Source: CAWDLX01 sp963753485
GTDB taxonomy: Bacteria > Actinomycetota > Actinomycetes > Mycobacteriales > Micromonosporaceae
Assembly: GCA_963753485.1 (NCBI GenBank)
Contig: CAVWCL010000018.1
Span: forward strand, 124,001-188,000
Direction: 5' to 3'
Length of the DNA stretch: 64,000 nt
This document shows positions 25,077-34,406 of this stretch, in pieces. Within the stretch, counting starts at the first letter, position 1, and each line of letters starts with the position of its first letter. Position numbers and translations under genes: made by a program. The notes under the pieces were generated by a model. That model did not search any database and had not been told where the DNA came from. It saw nothing but the letters and a program-made list of their open reading frames with translations.

Positions 25077-26549
25077 TCAGTCCCGTGCCTGCGCCGTGAG
25101 CGTCACGATGTTGGTGCCGCTTCGATAGGGGAACGGCCGGTAGGCTACATCGAAGCCGCTTCGGCGGCCGATGGCTGCCAGGAGCGGTCCGTTGTTCCAA
25201 TTCACCACCGATCCTTCGTACTTGCCCGGACCGCGGTAGGCGGAGCGGTAGGCGTCGACGTCCGTCACGAACAAGTCGTGCGCGACCAGGGTCCCGTAGG
25301 GATGCAGCATGCGGAGCGTGTCGACGAAGCTGGCTACTGCGCCGTTATTGACATGCAGCCGGATGTCATCGCCGGCCTCAAGCATGGGACGCAGGGCTTC
25401 GCCGCTGACGCCCGGCGCCACCTCGTAGAGGTCGAGGCCGCGCAGGGGAACATACCTCTCGGCCAGTCGCAGCTCCCCCCACACGCGCTGCCAGAACTGC
25501 ACGACGTTCTCGACCGACTCGAAGACGTCGGCAGACGCCTCCGCCAGCAGCTCGGGCCCCAGCCGCACCAGACGGTGGATCTGCCGAGCAAGCGTCTCGC
25601 GGGGAATGCCGAACTCGTCGGCGAGCGCGGTGGCGGCCGCGGCGGGCAGGTGCGCGCGGGACTCGATGAGGTGGGCGGCCCCGCCGACGCGAGCCACCTC
25701 GTCGCTGGGCAAGTTATCGTACACATTGGACACATAGACCAGGAACACCTTGACGGCCAGGAACCCCAGAGCCACGCCGGGCCGCGTCGCGTCGAGCGCG
25801 AAGGCGGACACCCGCACGGCGTGGTCGCTCACGGTGGCCCGGGCCAACTCCAGCACATGGGGGGAGTAGTCGCACATCAGGTAATGCAGCCGACGGTAGT
25901 AGTCGCTCCCTCGCTCGGCGTCCATGGCCCGGAACTCGTCCAGCCACACCTTGGCCTGGTGACCGTTGCCGACGCCGAGCTCCACCACGAACAGCTCGTC
26001 GGGCAGCGCGCTGAGCTCGGTCAGGCCGTCCCACACCCGGAAGAGGTCGCCGATCAGCTCCCGCACGGCTTCCACGTTGCGCGCGTCGCTCTCTCCCCCC
26101 GGCAGGGCCTGCTCATAGAGACGGCCGGTCGCCTTCTCCCACTGCTCGAGCGCTCGCCAGTAGAGCGCGTTGAAGTCCCACACGCAGCTGCGACTCGTCG
26201 GCACCCAGTCCTCGAGGAACACGTCCTCGCACGGCCCCGAGCGGTAGCGGTCGATCGCGGATCGGGCCATCGACCGCCACTCGTCCGGGTCGAGCGCGAC
26301 CGCCCGCCGAAGGTCGACGGCGACCTCGACAGCTCCCGGGACGCTCTCGTCCAGGTCGCCGACAATCTGGCGGAGGTCGATCGGCGACCGGAAGTTGGAC
26401 TTGTACTGGATCCAGTCGCACACGACCCGCACCATCCGCAGGTCGATGTCGGTCTCGGCCAGGGCGTCGAGCACGGCGCCGATGGTCGTGGTCACGGTGA
26501 CGGCCTTGGCCCCGCGGAGCCGGTCCACCGGTCGCACATCAACGAGCAT
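25077..26549 (-). CDS. MidA-like SAM-dependent methyltransferase (uncertain)
   Basis: Large protein of 490 aa. The central motif FVVELGVGNGHQAKVWLDEF and LHYLMCDYSPHVLELARATV resemble the SAM-binding part of class I, MidA/NDUFAF7-like methyltransferases, and VSNVYDNLPSDEV sits where that family has its post-motif region. The N-terminal 150 residues and the C-terminal end are unfamiliar. The ATG at 26549 lies within the last codons of metF (11-bp overlap), so it is coupled. In this operon it is the only clear consumer of the SAM made by MetK. The substrate is unknown, and this makes it a key unknown of the pathway. Confidence 0.65.
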   Translation of the reverse strand: MLVDVRPVDRLRGAKAVTVTTTIGAVLDALAETDIDLRMVRVVCDWIQYKSNFRSPIDLRQIVGDLDESVPGAVEVAVDLRRAVALDPDEWRSMARSAIDRYRSGPCEDVFLEDWVPTSRSCVWDFNALYWRALEQWEKATGRLYEQALPGGESDARNVEAVRELIGDLFRVWDGLTELSALPDELFVVELGVGNGHQAKVWLDEFRAMDAERGSDYYRRLHYLMCDYSPHVLELARATVSDHAVRVSAFALDATRPGVALGFLAVKVFLVYVSNVYDNLPSDEVARVGGAAHLIESRAHLPAAAATALADEFGIPRETLARQIHRLVRLGPELLAEASADVFESVENVVQFWQRVWGELRLAERYVPLRGLDLYEVAPGVSGEALRPMLEAGDDIRLHVNNGAVASFVDTLRMLHPYGTLVAHDLFVTDVDAYRSAYRGPGKYEGSVVNWNNGPLLAAIGRRSGFDVAYRPFPYRSGTNIVTLTAQARD

Positions 26550-27504
26550 GACGGCCGTCCTCTCTGGAGTGGGGCGCAGCGTTCGGAACCGAGCGCAGGC
26601 GGCCGGCGGCACTGCTGTGGATGAGTTCCGGCATGCCCCGCTCGAAACCGAGTGCCATGAGATGGATTCCGGCGACACCGGGCACGGCGCTCAGCGCGTC
26701 GATCGTCTCGACGCAGAGGCGGATGCCCTCGGCGGCGACCCGCTCCGGCGTCACCGAGCGGAGCCGCTTCTCCACATCGGCTGGGATGTGCACACCCGGC
26801 AGGCCGGTGCGCATGAACTCCAGCGCCCGCAACGACCGGATCGGACCGACGCCCGCCAGGACCCGGACGTCCCGGTCGACGCCGAGGTCGCGGACGTCGG
26901 CCATCCACCGCTCGAACGCTGGCACGTCGAAGACGAACTGCGTCTGGACGAAGTCGATGCCGGCGGCGGCCTTCTTGGCGAGCCGGGCGGCGCGCAGGTC
27001 GGTCGGGGGCGCGAACGGGTTCTCCACGCCACCGATGAACCAGGACGGGGCGCCGGCCAGCGCGCGGCCGGAGAGCAGTCTGCCGTCGTCACGCATTGTG
27101 CGCGCCAGCCACGCGAGCTGCACGCTGTCCAGGTCGAAGACGGGTTTCGCCTCAGGATGGTCGCCGAAACGGGGATGGTCGCCGGTGAGCAGCAGCACGT
27201 TGGGGATGCCCAGCGCCCCGGCACCGATGAGGTCGGACTGTAACGCGATCCGGTTACGGTCACGACAGGTCAACTGGAGGACCGGCTCGACACCGGCCCG
27301 CATGGCGATGACGCTCGCGGCGAAGCTCGACATCGCCACCCTGGCGCTGGGATTGTCGGTGAGGTTGACCGCGTCGACCCAGTCGCGGACGAGCGCGACC
27401 CTGCCCTCGAGCGCGGGCGCGTCGGCACCGTGCGGAATCGAGACCTCTGCCGTCACCGCGAACCGGCCGGCGCCGAGCGTGGCTCGCAACCCGGGGGAGG
27501 TCAT
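26539..27504 (-). CDS. metF: Methylenetetrahydrofolate reductase
   Basis: TIM-barrel flavoprotein of 321 aa interconverting 5,10-methylene-THF and 5-methyl-THF. Visible segments are FAVTAEVSIPHG, VNLTDNPSARVAMSS, EPVLQLTCRDRNRIALQSDL, IPNVLLLTGDHPRFGD and IDFVQTQFVFDVPAFERWM. The order and lengths suit MetF. The ATG at 27504 overlaps the stop of the MetV-like gene. Beside a methyl-THF-producing demethylase it may run in the oxidative direction. A second MTHFR-like domain exists in the protein at 28542-30368. Confidence 0.92.
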   Translation of the reverse strand: MTSPGLRATLGAGRFAVTAEVSIPHGADAPALEGRVALVRDWVDAVNLTDNPSARVAMSSFAASVIAMRAGVEPVLQLTCRDRNRIALQSDLIGAGALGIPNVLLLTGDHPRFGDHPEAKPVFDLDSVQLAWLARTMRDDGRLLSGRALAGAPSWFIGGVENPFAPPTDLRAARLAKKAAAGIDFVQTQFVFDVPAFERWMADVRDLGVDRDVRVLAGVGPIRSLRALEFMRTGLPGVHIPADVEKRLRSVTPERVAAEGIRLCVETIDALSAVPGVAGIHLMALGFERGMPELIHSSAAGRLRSVPNAAPHSREDGRHAR

Positions 27505-28031
27505 CGCGAATCGTCCTTCACCAGCAGGGGGAGCAGGCGCGGGCGCCTTGGCTCCGGCTCTGTCCACAGTAGATCGTCGCGGCCCTGCCAGTAGTTGACC
27601 CACGAACTCGTGCCCTGCAGACGCTGGTCGATCGGGCGCTGCAGGCGCGTCAAGTCGTCGGCGTGCCCGCCCGCCTGGGCGCGGCGGGCGCCGGTCACCC
27701 ACACGCAGGGGCGATCGGGAAACACCTCGCACTCGCCGCTGGCGCCGACGCCGCCGCACGGCCCGTTGCGCAGTTGCTTGGGACAGGTCATCGGGCAGGC
27801 GTAACCGGTTGCCGGCAGGGCGCACTGGCCGCACATCCGGCACCCGAAGAGACTCTCCTTGCTCCGCCGCTCGCCGGCCGTGAACAGACGCCGTGCGACC
27901 GGATGGCGTTCCAGAAAGGACGCGAACCACCGCAGCACGGGTCGGGGGGCGATATGGGGCGCGACCCGGTAGCTTGCGCGGGCCGAAAGCCACGGCGTGC
28001 GGGGTCGGGGCCAGCTCGTCTCATCGGACAC
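27501..28031 (-). CDS. MetV-like MTHFR partner (zinc-binding MTHFR_C domain)
   Basis: Cysteine-rich protein of about 176 aa. The centre carries FGCRMCGQCALPATGYACPM, then TCPKQLRNGPCGGVG, the conserved Zn/FeS-type cysteine pattern of the methylene-THF reductase C-terminal family. In acetogens this protein (MetV) forms a complex with MetF. Here it directly precedes metF with an ATGA overlap. The start is uncertain: GTG 28031 fits the family alignment, while an in-frame GTG at 28112 would add 27 residues. Neither has a strong ribosome-binding site. Confidence 0.85.
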   Translation of the reverse strand: MSDETSWPRPRTPWLSARASYRVAPHIAPRPVLRWFASFLERHPVARRLFTAGERRSKESLFGCRMCGQCALPATGYACPMTCPKQLRNGPCGGVGASGECEVFPDRPCVWVTGARRAQAGGHADDLTRLQRPIDQRLQGTSSWVNYWQGRDDLLWTEPEPRRPRLLPLLVKDDSR

Positions 28032-28162
28032 GACCTCAGCGTCGCAGGTCCATGGCCCGCCGCGCGTCGTCGCGACATCCAAACTCTGACGCGTGCTGTT
28101 GTGTCTGGGCACAGCGGATGTCCCGACCGAGTACAGGACACAATGGACAGAGTGGGACGCGG

Positions 28163-28414
28163 TCAGTCTTGTTTGTAGGTACGCACCGCGGCGAGCGCAC
28201 GCTCGACCACGGGCGCCAGCCGGTCCGTCACCGAGAAGTTGCTCCGTAGGTACGCGACGGTCTCGCGCAGCAGCGCTATCTCGCGCTGCAACTGCTCGAC
28301 CTCGGGGTGGTTCGGGCAGGATGTCGCCACTCGCCCCGCGTCCGCGATTCGTTCGATGTCACGCGCGAGCGCTGACAGCGGCGAGCGCTCCGAGTTCGTT
28401 TCCGGGGCGGACAC
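28163..28414 (-). CDS. Small coiled-coil protein of unknown function
   Basis: Protein of 83 aa. The middle is a heptad-rich helix (EVEQLQREIALLRETVAYLR), consistent with a short coiled coil. A preceding segment has one Cys and a His (SCPNHPE). The GTG at 28414 has GGAGG 6 bp upstream, so translation is likely. It is the first gene of the one-carbon operon, about 130 bp before the MetV-like start. It may be a scaffold or regulatory partner; no family is recognised. Confidence 0.65.
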   Translation of the reverse strand: MSAPETNSERSPLSALARDIERIADAGRVATSCPNHPEVEQLQREIALLRETVAYLRSNFSVTDRLAPVVERALAAVRTYKQD

Positions 28415-28541
28415 GCGTAACCTCCAGCGTCGCGGCGTCTATTCGACTCCAGGCTAGTGTCCGGCGGCCGAAGGCGGTGTGGTGCTGGGGAACAAGCCGG
28501 CACAGGTCTTCGTTGTCGCGCAGAACAGTCAGCGGCACCGG

Positions 28542-30368
28542 TCAAACGCTGAATGCCTCGAGCAGCGCGCGCACCGTCACCACCACCTCGCCGGACGCGC
28601 TCGTCGCCGAAGCACGAGGCGCGATGATGACTCCACTGACCAAGGGCTGGATCTCGGCCACGAGATGGACGGCCAGATCGAGCCCGATCCGGTCGGCGGC
28701 GCCGCGAGCCCCATGCAGGGTCGCCATGGTCGAGTCCGGGATGATAACGTCCGGCACCTCGTGCGCGAGGTAGTCCGCCCGGTCGAAGTCGGTCAGGGGC
28801 GCGACGGTGGCGTAGACCGGCGCCCGCCCGCCGACCGCGTCGACCAGGCGCCGGAGCCCGTCGGCCTCATACACCGGGCGGGTCACGAGGAAATTCACGC
28901 CGCGTTCGAGCTTGGCCAGGGTCCGGGCCTGTTCGTGGTCGGGGTCGTGACTACCCGGGTTCATCCGGGCTCCGATCTCGAACTCGGTCTTCGCCGGCAC
29001 CGGGAGTCCGTAGTGGTCGCGACCGGAGTTGAGACCGCTCAGGAGCCCGACCAGGCCGATCGAGTCGAGATCCCAAACTCCGTCGATGTGGGGATAGTCA
29101 CCGCGCAGCGGCGGCGAGCCGGTCTCGCAGACGACGCGCCGCAAGCCGAGCGCGTGGGCTCCCAACAGGTCTGCCTGCAGCACCACACCTGCCCGGTCCC
29201 ACGTCGTGACAGCCGCCATCGTCTCGACCTCGAGACGTTCATGCAGGTGCAGGGCGACGTCGATCGGCTTGACCCGAGGCCGGACGCTGTAGGACGGCAC
29301 GACGGAGATGAGGTCGACCCCGAGGGCCGCAACCTCGGCCACGGTCCGGACGTACTCGGCAAGACCGTCCACCGGCGGAGCGACCATCTGGACCGCGAGG
29401 AGGCGCCCCGCCCGGGCGACGCGCTGGACCGGAGTCGCGGGTGGCTCGGGCGGGGCGGCCGGCAGGCTGACCACGGCGCCTCCACGCTGGCGGCGGGTCT
29501 GCTCGACCGCCTCGACGGCGGCGGCCAGGGTCGCCGGAGCGGTCCCACAGCAGCCTCCGACCAGGCTCACACCGGCGTCGACGAGCTGAGTTACGTAGCG
29601 GGCGAAGTAGTCGGTGTCGGCGTCGTACTGGAATCGAGCAGGCGCGACCCGCCGTGGCAGTCCAGCGTTGGGTTGGGCCGACAGCGGCCGATCGGTATGG
29701 CGGCGAAGCTCTCGCACGACTTGAAGCGACCGGTGCGGCCCGATCACGCAGTTGACGCCCAGGGCGGCGACCGGGGACCGCGCCAGCGCCATCGCGACTT
29801 CCTGGGGCGTGTGGCCCGAGAGCGTACGCGCGTCCGGGCCGAACGCGGCCTGCGCGACGATGGGAATGCGGGCTACAGCCGCAGCGGCATCTACGGCCTC
29901 GACCAACTCATCCAGGTCTCCGAATGTCTCCAGCAGGATGAGGTCGACCCCCCCGTCAGAGAGCACGCGCACCTGGTCCGCCACCGCCTCGGCGCGTTCC
30001 CTCGCGCCGACCTGTGGACGCTGATGCACGCTGACGGCCGGCGACACCGAACCGGCGACCAGAATGGCCCGGCGTGCGGACGAGGCCTCGCGGGCGATGC
30101 GGACGGCGGCCCGGTTGACCTCCTCCCATTGAGATTCCAGCCCGCGCTCGGCCAGGCGAAGCCGGCTGCCGGCGAACGTGTTCGTCTGGATCATGTCCAC
30201 GCCGGCTTCCACATAGCTTATGTGGATGTCTCGGACGAGTTCTGGCCTGGTCAGGTTGAGGCCGGGCAGCGCCTGGTCCAACGCCATCCCGGCGGCGTGC
30301 AGCATGGTTCCCATCGCCCCGTCGCAGACCAGGACGCCGGAGTTCAGCCGTTCGATGAGCGGGGTCAT
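28542..30368 (-). CDS. Bifunctional homocysteine S-methyltransferase / MTHFR-like protein (YitJ type)
   Basis: Protein of 608 aa with two domains. Residues 1-290 are a BHMT/MetH-type homocysteine methyltransferase (VCDGAMGTMLHAAGM) with zinc ligands in GVNCVIGPH and GGCCGTAPATLAA. Residues about 320-608 are MTHFR-like (HLHERLEVETMAAVTTWDRA, HALGLRRVVCETG, FEIGARMNPGSHDPDHEQ). This matches the YitJ-type fusion, which can couple reduction of methylene-THF to methylation of homocysteine. The ATG overlaps the PucR-like gene's stop. It is the third homocysteine-methyltransferase-like gene in the window. Confidence 0.9.
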   Translation of the reverse strand: MTPLIERLNSGVLVCDGAMGTMLHAAGMALDQALPGLNLTRPELVRDIHISYVEAGVDMIQTNTFAGSRLRLAERGLESQWEEVNRAAVRIAREASSARRAILVAGSVSPAVSVHQRPQVGARERAEAVADQVRVLSDGGVDLILLETFGDLDELVEAVDAAAAVARIPIVAQAAFGPDARTLSGHTPQEVAMALARSPVAALGVNCVIGPHRSLQVVRELRRHTDRPLSAQPNAGLPRRVAPARFQYDADTDYFARYVTQLVDAGVSLVGGCCGTAPATLAAAVEAVEQTRRQRGGAVVSLPAAPPEPPATPVQRVARAGRLLAVQMVAPPVDGLAEYVRTVAEVAALGVDLISVVPSYSVRPRVKPIDVALHLHERLEVETMAAVTTWDRAGVVLQADLLGAHALGLRRVVCETGSPPLRGDYPHIDGVWDLDSIGLVGLLSGLNSGRDHYGLPVPAKTEFEIGARMNPGSHDPDHEQARTLAKLERGVNFLVTRPVYEADGLRRLVDAVGGRAPVYATVAPLTDFDRADYLAHEVPDVIIPDSTMATLHGARGAADRIGLDLAVHLVAEIQPLVSGVIIAPRASATSASGEVVVTVRALLEAFSV

Positions 30369-31783
30369 AGCTCCCCCAGCGCCGCGAGAATCTCCACGGC
30401 GACCTCCGCCATCAGCCGCTCCCGGTGGGCGTCCAGCGACAGCCCTGTGATTTCCTCGATGCGCCGGAGACGATAAGTCACCGTATTCGGATGTATGTGT
30501 AGGCGCTTGGCCGCACGCTGCGGGCTGCCGCTCTCCTCAAAGTACGCGGCGAGCGTCGACAGGAACTCGGCTCCCGCGCCGCCCGGTCCGTCCAGCAGTC
30601 GGCCCAAGACCTCAGTGGCGAACGCCCGCAGGTCCCGCACGTCGGGCACCCTCAGGAAGAGCCGCTCGACGCCGAGCTCACCGAAGGCGGTCACCGCACC
30701 GGCCCGCCCAGTCCGCTCGCTCGCGGCGAGCGCGAGCCGGGCCTCCTGATAGGACCGGGCGATCTCCGCCGCGCCGCGGCACGGACCGCCGATCCCTACG
30801 GCGACCGTATGGACGCGGCGCCGATCGGCGGCGGTGATGCACGCGTCGGCGAGCACCCGGAGCGTGTCGATGCCGTCGCCGACCGAGAGGACGGCGACGA
30901 CCTCGTCGGCCCTCGCCATCACGACGGCGTTCGGCATGGTGCGGGTCGCGACTGCGGCGAGCGACGCGAGCCCCTCGGGGTCGGTTGCGACGAGACTCAT
31001 GACGAAATGGGTCCCTCCGGGCTCGAGCCCGAGGTGCCGGGCCCACACCTGAAGCTCGTCCTCGTCGGCGCCTGCGGGGTGCAGCAGGCCCTCGAACAGC
31101 TGCTGCCGGGCGCGGCTCGCCGCGGCCTCGACAACGAGGCCCCGGCCCAGCACGACGCCGCAGATCATCGCGGCGTGTTCGATCACCATCAGGCGCAGGT
31201 TCTCGCTGATCTCATGCTCGAGGGCACCCATGGTGATCAGGTAGGCGGCGACGCCATCACCCACGCTGATCGGAGCGAGCACCACCCAGCCGAGTGCGGA
31301 ATCGGGGTCCGGCACGGTGAGGACCCTGCGGCTGCGCGCCGCCGCCGCGAGAAGGGTGTTGAGACCCGATCGCCCGGTCTGGTCACGCAGGCGCGTGAGC
31401 AGGTCCTCCGGCGACGCCACCCCCGCCGACGCTGTGATCTCGAGTCCCCGGTCGAGCACGACCACACTCGTCCCGATCGACTCGAACAGCATCTGCGCGA
31501 TCGCCGCCAGGTCGGTGGGCTGGGTTCCGAGCGTCGACAGGTAGCCACATGTCCGGACGACCCGCTGCAGATGCGCCGGCTCGTCCCGCGGCCGCCGACC
31601 ATCCGCGATCACGGGGGCCGCCACACGCTCGGTAGCGGAGGCCGCGACAGGCACCGTAGGTGCGCGGCCGTTTCTTCCCTGAGCCTGCGGCAGGCCTTGA
31701 CGGCCACGTTGCTCGCCGCTGCGTTGCGCTCGGATTGGGACGCTGGAACCCCCGGGTAGAGCCGCGTGAGATCCGGAGCGCAT
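30365..31783 (-). CDS. PucR/CdaR-type transcriptional regulator
   Basis: Regulator of up to 472 aa. The C-terminus has the PucR-type helix-turn-helix (FESGSPQRAAKRLHIHPNTV then TYRLRRIEEITG). A GGDEF-like remnant lies in the middle, and the N-terminal half is an apparent sensory domain (SIGTSVVVLDRGLEITASAG). Such proteins respond to small metabolites and usually activate adjacent catabolic genes. It is co-transcribed with the BHMT/MTHFR gene (ATGA overlap). The start is uncertain; the first about 80 residues are low in conservation and a later start is possible. Confidence 0.82.
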   Translation of the reverse strand: MRSGSHAALPGGSSVPIRAQRSGEQRGRQGLPQAQGRNGRAPTVPVAASATERVAAPVIADGRRPRDEPAHLQRVVRTCGYLSTLGTQPTDLAAIAQMLFESIGTSVVVLDRGLEITASAGVASPEDLLTRLRDQTGRSGLNTLLAAAARSRRVLTVPDPDSALGWVVLAPISVGDGVAAYLITMGALEHEISENLRLMVIEHAAMICGVVLGRGLVVEAAASRARQQLFEGLLHPAGADEDELQVWARHLGLEPGGTHFVMSLVATDPEGLASLAAVATRTMPNAVVMARADEVVAVLSVGDGIDTLRVLADACITAADRRRVHTVAVGIGGPCRGAAEIARSYQEARLALAASERTGRAGAVTAFGELGVERLFLRVPDVRDLRAFATEVLGRLLDGPGGAGAEFLSTLAAYFEESGSPQRAAKRLHIHPNTVTYRLRRIEEITGLSLDAHRERLMAEVAVEILAALGEL

Positions 31784-31881
31784 CGGTCACCTTCGCGATG
31801 GCAACGTTCGGCCAATGAATATGCAGCGATCCCGTAGTGGTCAGTCTGACGCCGACGCAAGGATACCGGATCCTCGATAAC

Positions 31882-31893
31882 ATTGTCAACAAT
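31882..31893 (-). promoter_or_regulatory. ATTGT-CA-ACAAT palindrome upstream of the PucR operon
   Basis: A 5-bp inverted repeat (ATTGT/ACAAT) around a 2-bp centre, about 100 bp before the PucR-like start and touching the MFS stop codon. It shares the TGTCAACA core with the four larger inverted repeats elsewhere in the island and resembles FCD-GntR operators. Confidence 0.4.
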
Positions 31894-33314
31894 CATGGCT
31901 GAGCATCGGCCTGGGCCAACCACGAGCCGCGATGCTCAGGAACGAAGTAGACCAGCGGAAGCACGGCGACCATAATTACGGCGAAAAGGATGAAGATGTG
32001 GCCGAGCGTGAGGCCCGGATCCGAGCTGCGCGCGAGCACGGCGGTGGCCACCGAGACCGAGATGATCGCCCCGGCCTGCCGGAACATTCCCCGCAACCCG
32101 GTGACCGCCGCGACGTCTCCAGGCACGATGCTCATCGAAGCGACATTCGACGCCGGCGCGGCCAGCCCCATGCCGAAGCCGGTGATACCACCGGCAATCG
32201 AAAGCCAGACATACGGTGACAGGTCGACCGGGATCGAGGCCATTACGAGCAGACCCGCGGCCGTGATGACGAAGCCGAACACCATCGGCCAGCGATAGCC
32301 GGTCCAGCGCAACGTGTAGGCGGCCAATCCCGCGATCAGCATGATGCCGACGGCCCGCGCTGCGAGCAGCGTGCCCGACTGAACCGTACTCAGCCCGTAC
32401 CGGTGGATCGCGTAGAACGGAACCAGCGCGCCGAAGCCCAGTGCTGCGCAACCATAGAGGAAATTGATCAAGTTGAGGACAGCGAACCCCCGTCCCCGCA
32501 ACAGCTTCGGCGCGAGGAACGGGTTGTCAGCCCGATTGTTGGTGTGCAGGAACAGCCACAACACCAAGGTACCGAAACTGATCGGCAGCCAGACCGACCA
32601 TGAGGTGAGATGCGTGCCGGGGTTGCCGAGAAGGGTGATCCCGACCATCAGGCTCAACGAGCCGACCCCGAGGATCGCGGCGCCATCAATGTTGAGGCGA
32701 GTTGGCTTTGACTCCTGAGAGTCTCGCGGAATCAGCCACACGGCCAGACCCAGAACCAGGATCCCGTAGGGAACATTGACGAGGAATATCCCCCGCCATG
32801 ACCATGCCTCTGTGATCAGGCCACCGAGCACCGGTCCGGCGATGCCGCCGATCGGGTTGATGCTGGTGAAGAGACCGACTGCGCGGTCGCGGTCGGAGCC
32901 GAACTGGTCCGCGACCAGCCCCGAGGCCGACGGAATGAACGCGGCGGCGCCGATGGCCTGGATGGCGCGGAGCACGACAAGCTGGCCTATGCTCTGGGCC
33001 AATGAGCAGCACAACGAGGACGCGACGAAGAGGCCGATGGCCAACAGAAAGATCCGGCGTCGTCCGTAGAGATCACTGATTCGGCCGGCGATCGGGAGTA
33101 CGAGCACGCGGCCAAGGTTGGCGACCGTCAGGGTCCAGGCGGCCCAGTTGACCGTGGTGTGCAGGTCGGTCTCGATGTCGGGCAGCGCGGCGGCGACGAT
33201 CGTCTGGTCGACCGAGCTCATCAGCAGAGCGAGCGAGACTACGATGAATACGAGCCGCCGGCGTGGTTGGTGTTCTTCTCCTACTGACTCCGGGGTGTGG
33301 GTTGGCCGAGCCAT
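31893..33314 (-). CDS. MFS transporter, DHA2/EmrB-like
   Basis: Membrane protein of 473 aa with about 14 hydrophobic segments. Motifs are SSVDQTIVAAALPDIETDL in helix 1 (motif D1), GRISDLYGRRRIFL (motif A) and GGIAGPVLGGLITEAWSWRG (antiporter motif C). This is the drug:proton antiporter DHA2 pattern. In this context it may export an aromatic or a metabolite, but substrate is unknown. It lies about 210 bp after the GlxR gene in the same direction. Confidence 0.88.
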   Translation of the reverse strand: MARPTHTPESVGEEHQPRRRLVFIVVSLALLMSSVDQTIVAAALPDIETDLHTTVNWAAWTLTVANLGRVLVLPIAGRISDLYGRRRIFLLAIGLFVASSLCCSLAQSIGQLVVLRAIQAIGAAAFIPSASGLVADQFGSDRDRAVGLFTSINPIGGIAGPVLGGLITEAWSWRGIFLVNVPYGILVLGLAVWLIPRDSQESKPTRLNIDGAAILGVGSLSLMVGITLLGNPGTHLTSWSVWLPISFGTLVLWLFLHTNNRADNPFLAPKLLRGRGFAVLNLINFLYGCAALGFGALVPFYAIHRYGLSTVQSGTLLAARAVGIMLIAGLAAYTLRWTGYRWPMVFGFVITAAGLLVMASIPVDLSPYVWLSIAGGITGFGMGLAAPASNVASMSIVPGDVAAVTGLRGMFRQAGAIISVSVATAVLARSSDPGLTLGHIFILFAVIMVAVLPLVYFVPEHRGSWLAQADAQP

Positions 33315-33524
33315 CGACTCACTTGCTGGTCTCTGCCGCGACGACCGCGTACACGATCATCGCTCGGTTGCCCGGCTCGAGCACACCGAGTACCAGTCGC
33401 AAACCGGACCAACGTGAGCTGGTGGCATCGCCAGATGCCGTTCCTGACCGCCAGAGCCGGTTTCTCGACAACTCGGATTCTCCTGCCGTGCAAGGGATGT
33501 CGGTGCTGCAGCACCCTCAACTCG

Positions 33525-34406
33525 TCAAGATCGACGTCCGGACAGCTCCTCGACGAGCTTGAGCAGCGCGGAGTGGTCCAACCCACCGTCGCCGCGCGCC
33601 TTGAGGGCGGCGACAAGTTGGGCGACCTGTGCACCAAGCGGGATTACGACCCCGGCCTCTCGGGCGGCAGCCATGACGATCCCCATGTCCTTGTCGTGCA
33701 GCTCGATCCGGAAACCGGGCGCAAAGTCTCGCCTGAGCATGCCGGGCCCCTTGCGCGCCAGGACGGTGCTGCCGGCCAGCCCGCCGCCGAGTACGTTCAA
33801 CGCCGCGTTCAGGTCGACCCCGTAAGCATCGAGGAAGACGATCGCTTCGGCGACCAGCTCGATGATTCCGGCGACCATGAGCTGGTTGGCCGCCTTGACC
33901 GTCTGCCCGGACCCGGACGGGCCCACATGTACGACGGTCTTGCCGACCGCATCCAGCACCGGTCTGGCGGCGTCGAAATCCTCCGCGCGACCGCCGACCA
34001 TAATCGACAGCACTGCGTCGATCGCGCCCGGCTCACCACCGGAGACCGGCGCGTCAAGCATCCGGAGGCCGGCCTGCTCGGCGGTCGCCGCCAGCTCCGC
34101 CGCCGCATCCGGACGGATCGTGGAGAAGTCGATCACGAGAGTACCGGGGGCCGCATTGGCGAACACGCCGTTGTCTCCAGCCAACACCGCACGCACGTCC
34201 GGTGAGTCGGGGACCATCGTCGCCACCACGTCGGCACCACGGACTGCCTCAGCAATGCTCTGCGCGGCGTGCCCACCCGCGGCGACGAGGCGGTCGACCT
34301 TGGGTCGGCTGCGGTTGTAGCCAGCGACCTCGAACCCGGCCTTGACCAGGTTGGTGGACATGGGTCCGCCCATAATGCCAAGGCCAATGAATCCTATCCT
34401 CTTCAT
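33525..34406 (-). CDS. glxR: Tartronate semialdehyde reductase (2-hydroxy-3-oxopropionate reductase)
   Basis: NAD(P)-dependent beta-hydroxyacid dehydrogenase of 293 aa. Visible are the Rossmann motif GFIGLGIMGGPMSTNLVKAG, substrate loop DAPVSGGEPGA, the catalytic lysine in KAANQL and the C-terminal DKDMGIVMAAAREAGV. It overlaps the hydroxypyruvate isomerase gene (ATGA). The pair converts hydroxypyruvate through tartronate semialdehyde to glycerate. No glyoxylate carboligase is in the window. 3-Hydroxyisobutyrate dehydrogenase is the alternative call, but the neighbour favours GlxR. Confidence 0.85.
   Translation of the reverse strand: MKRIGFIGLGIMGGPMSTNLVKAGFEVAGYNRSRPKVDRLVAAGGHAAQSIAEAVRGADVVATMVPDSPDVRAVLAGDNGVFANAAPGTLVIDFSTIRPDAAAELAATAEQAGLRMLDAPVSGGEPGAIDAVLSIMVGGRAEDFDAARPVLDAVGKTVVHVGPSGSGQTVKAANQLMVAGIIELVAEAIVFLDAYGVDLNAALNVLGGGLAGSTVLARKGPGMLRRDFAPGFRIELHDKDMGIVMAAAREAGVVIPLGAQVAQLVAALKARGDGGLDHSALLKLVEELSGRRS

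Noticed and set aside
25044..26624. Long plus-strand open frame opposite the MidA-like gene
   Set aside because: Composition is typical of antisense frames in high-GC DNA and it has no ribosome-binding site; the minus-strand frame has ordered motifs and operon context.
28479..30476. A 665-codon plus-strand open frame
   Set aside because: It is antisense to the BHMT/MTHFR fusion protein, whose zinc-ligand motifs are unmistakable on the other strand.
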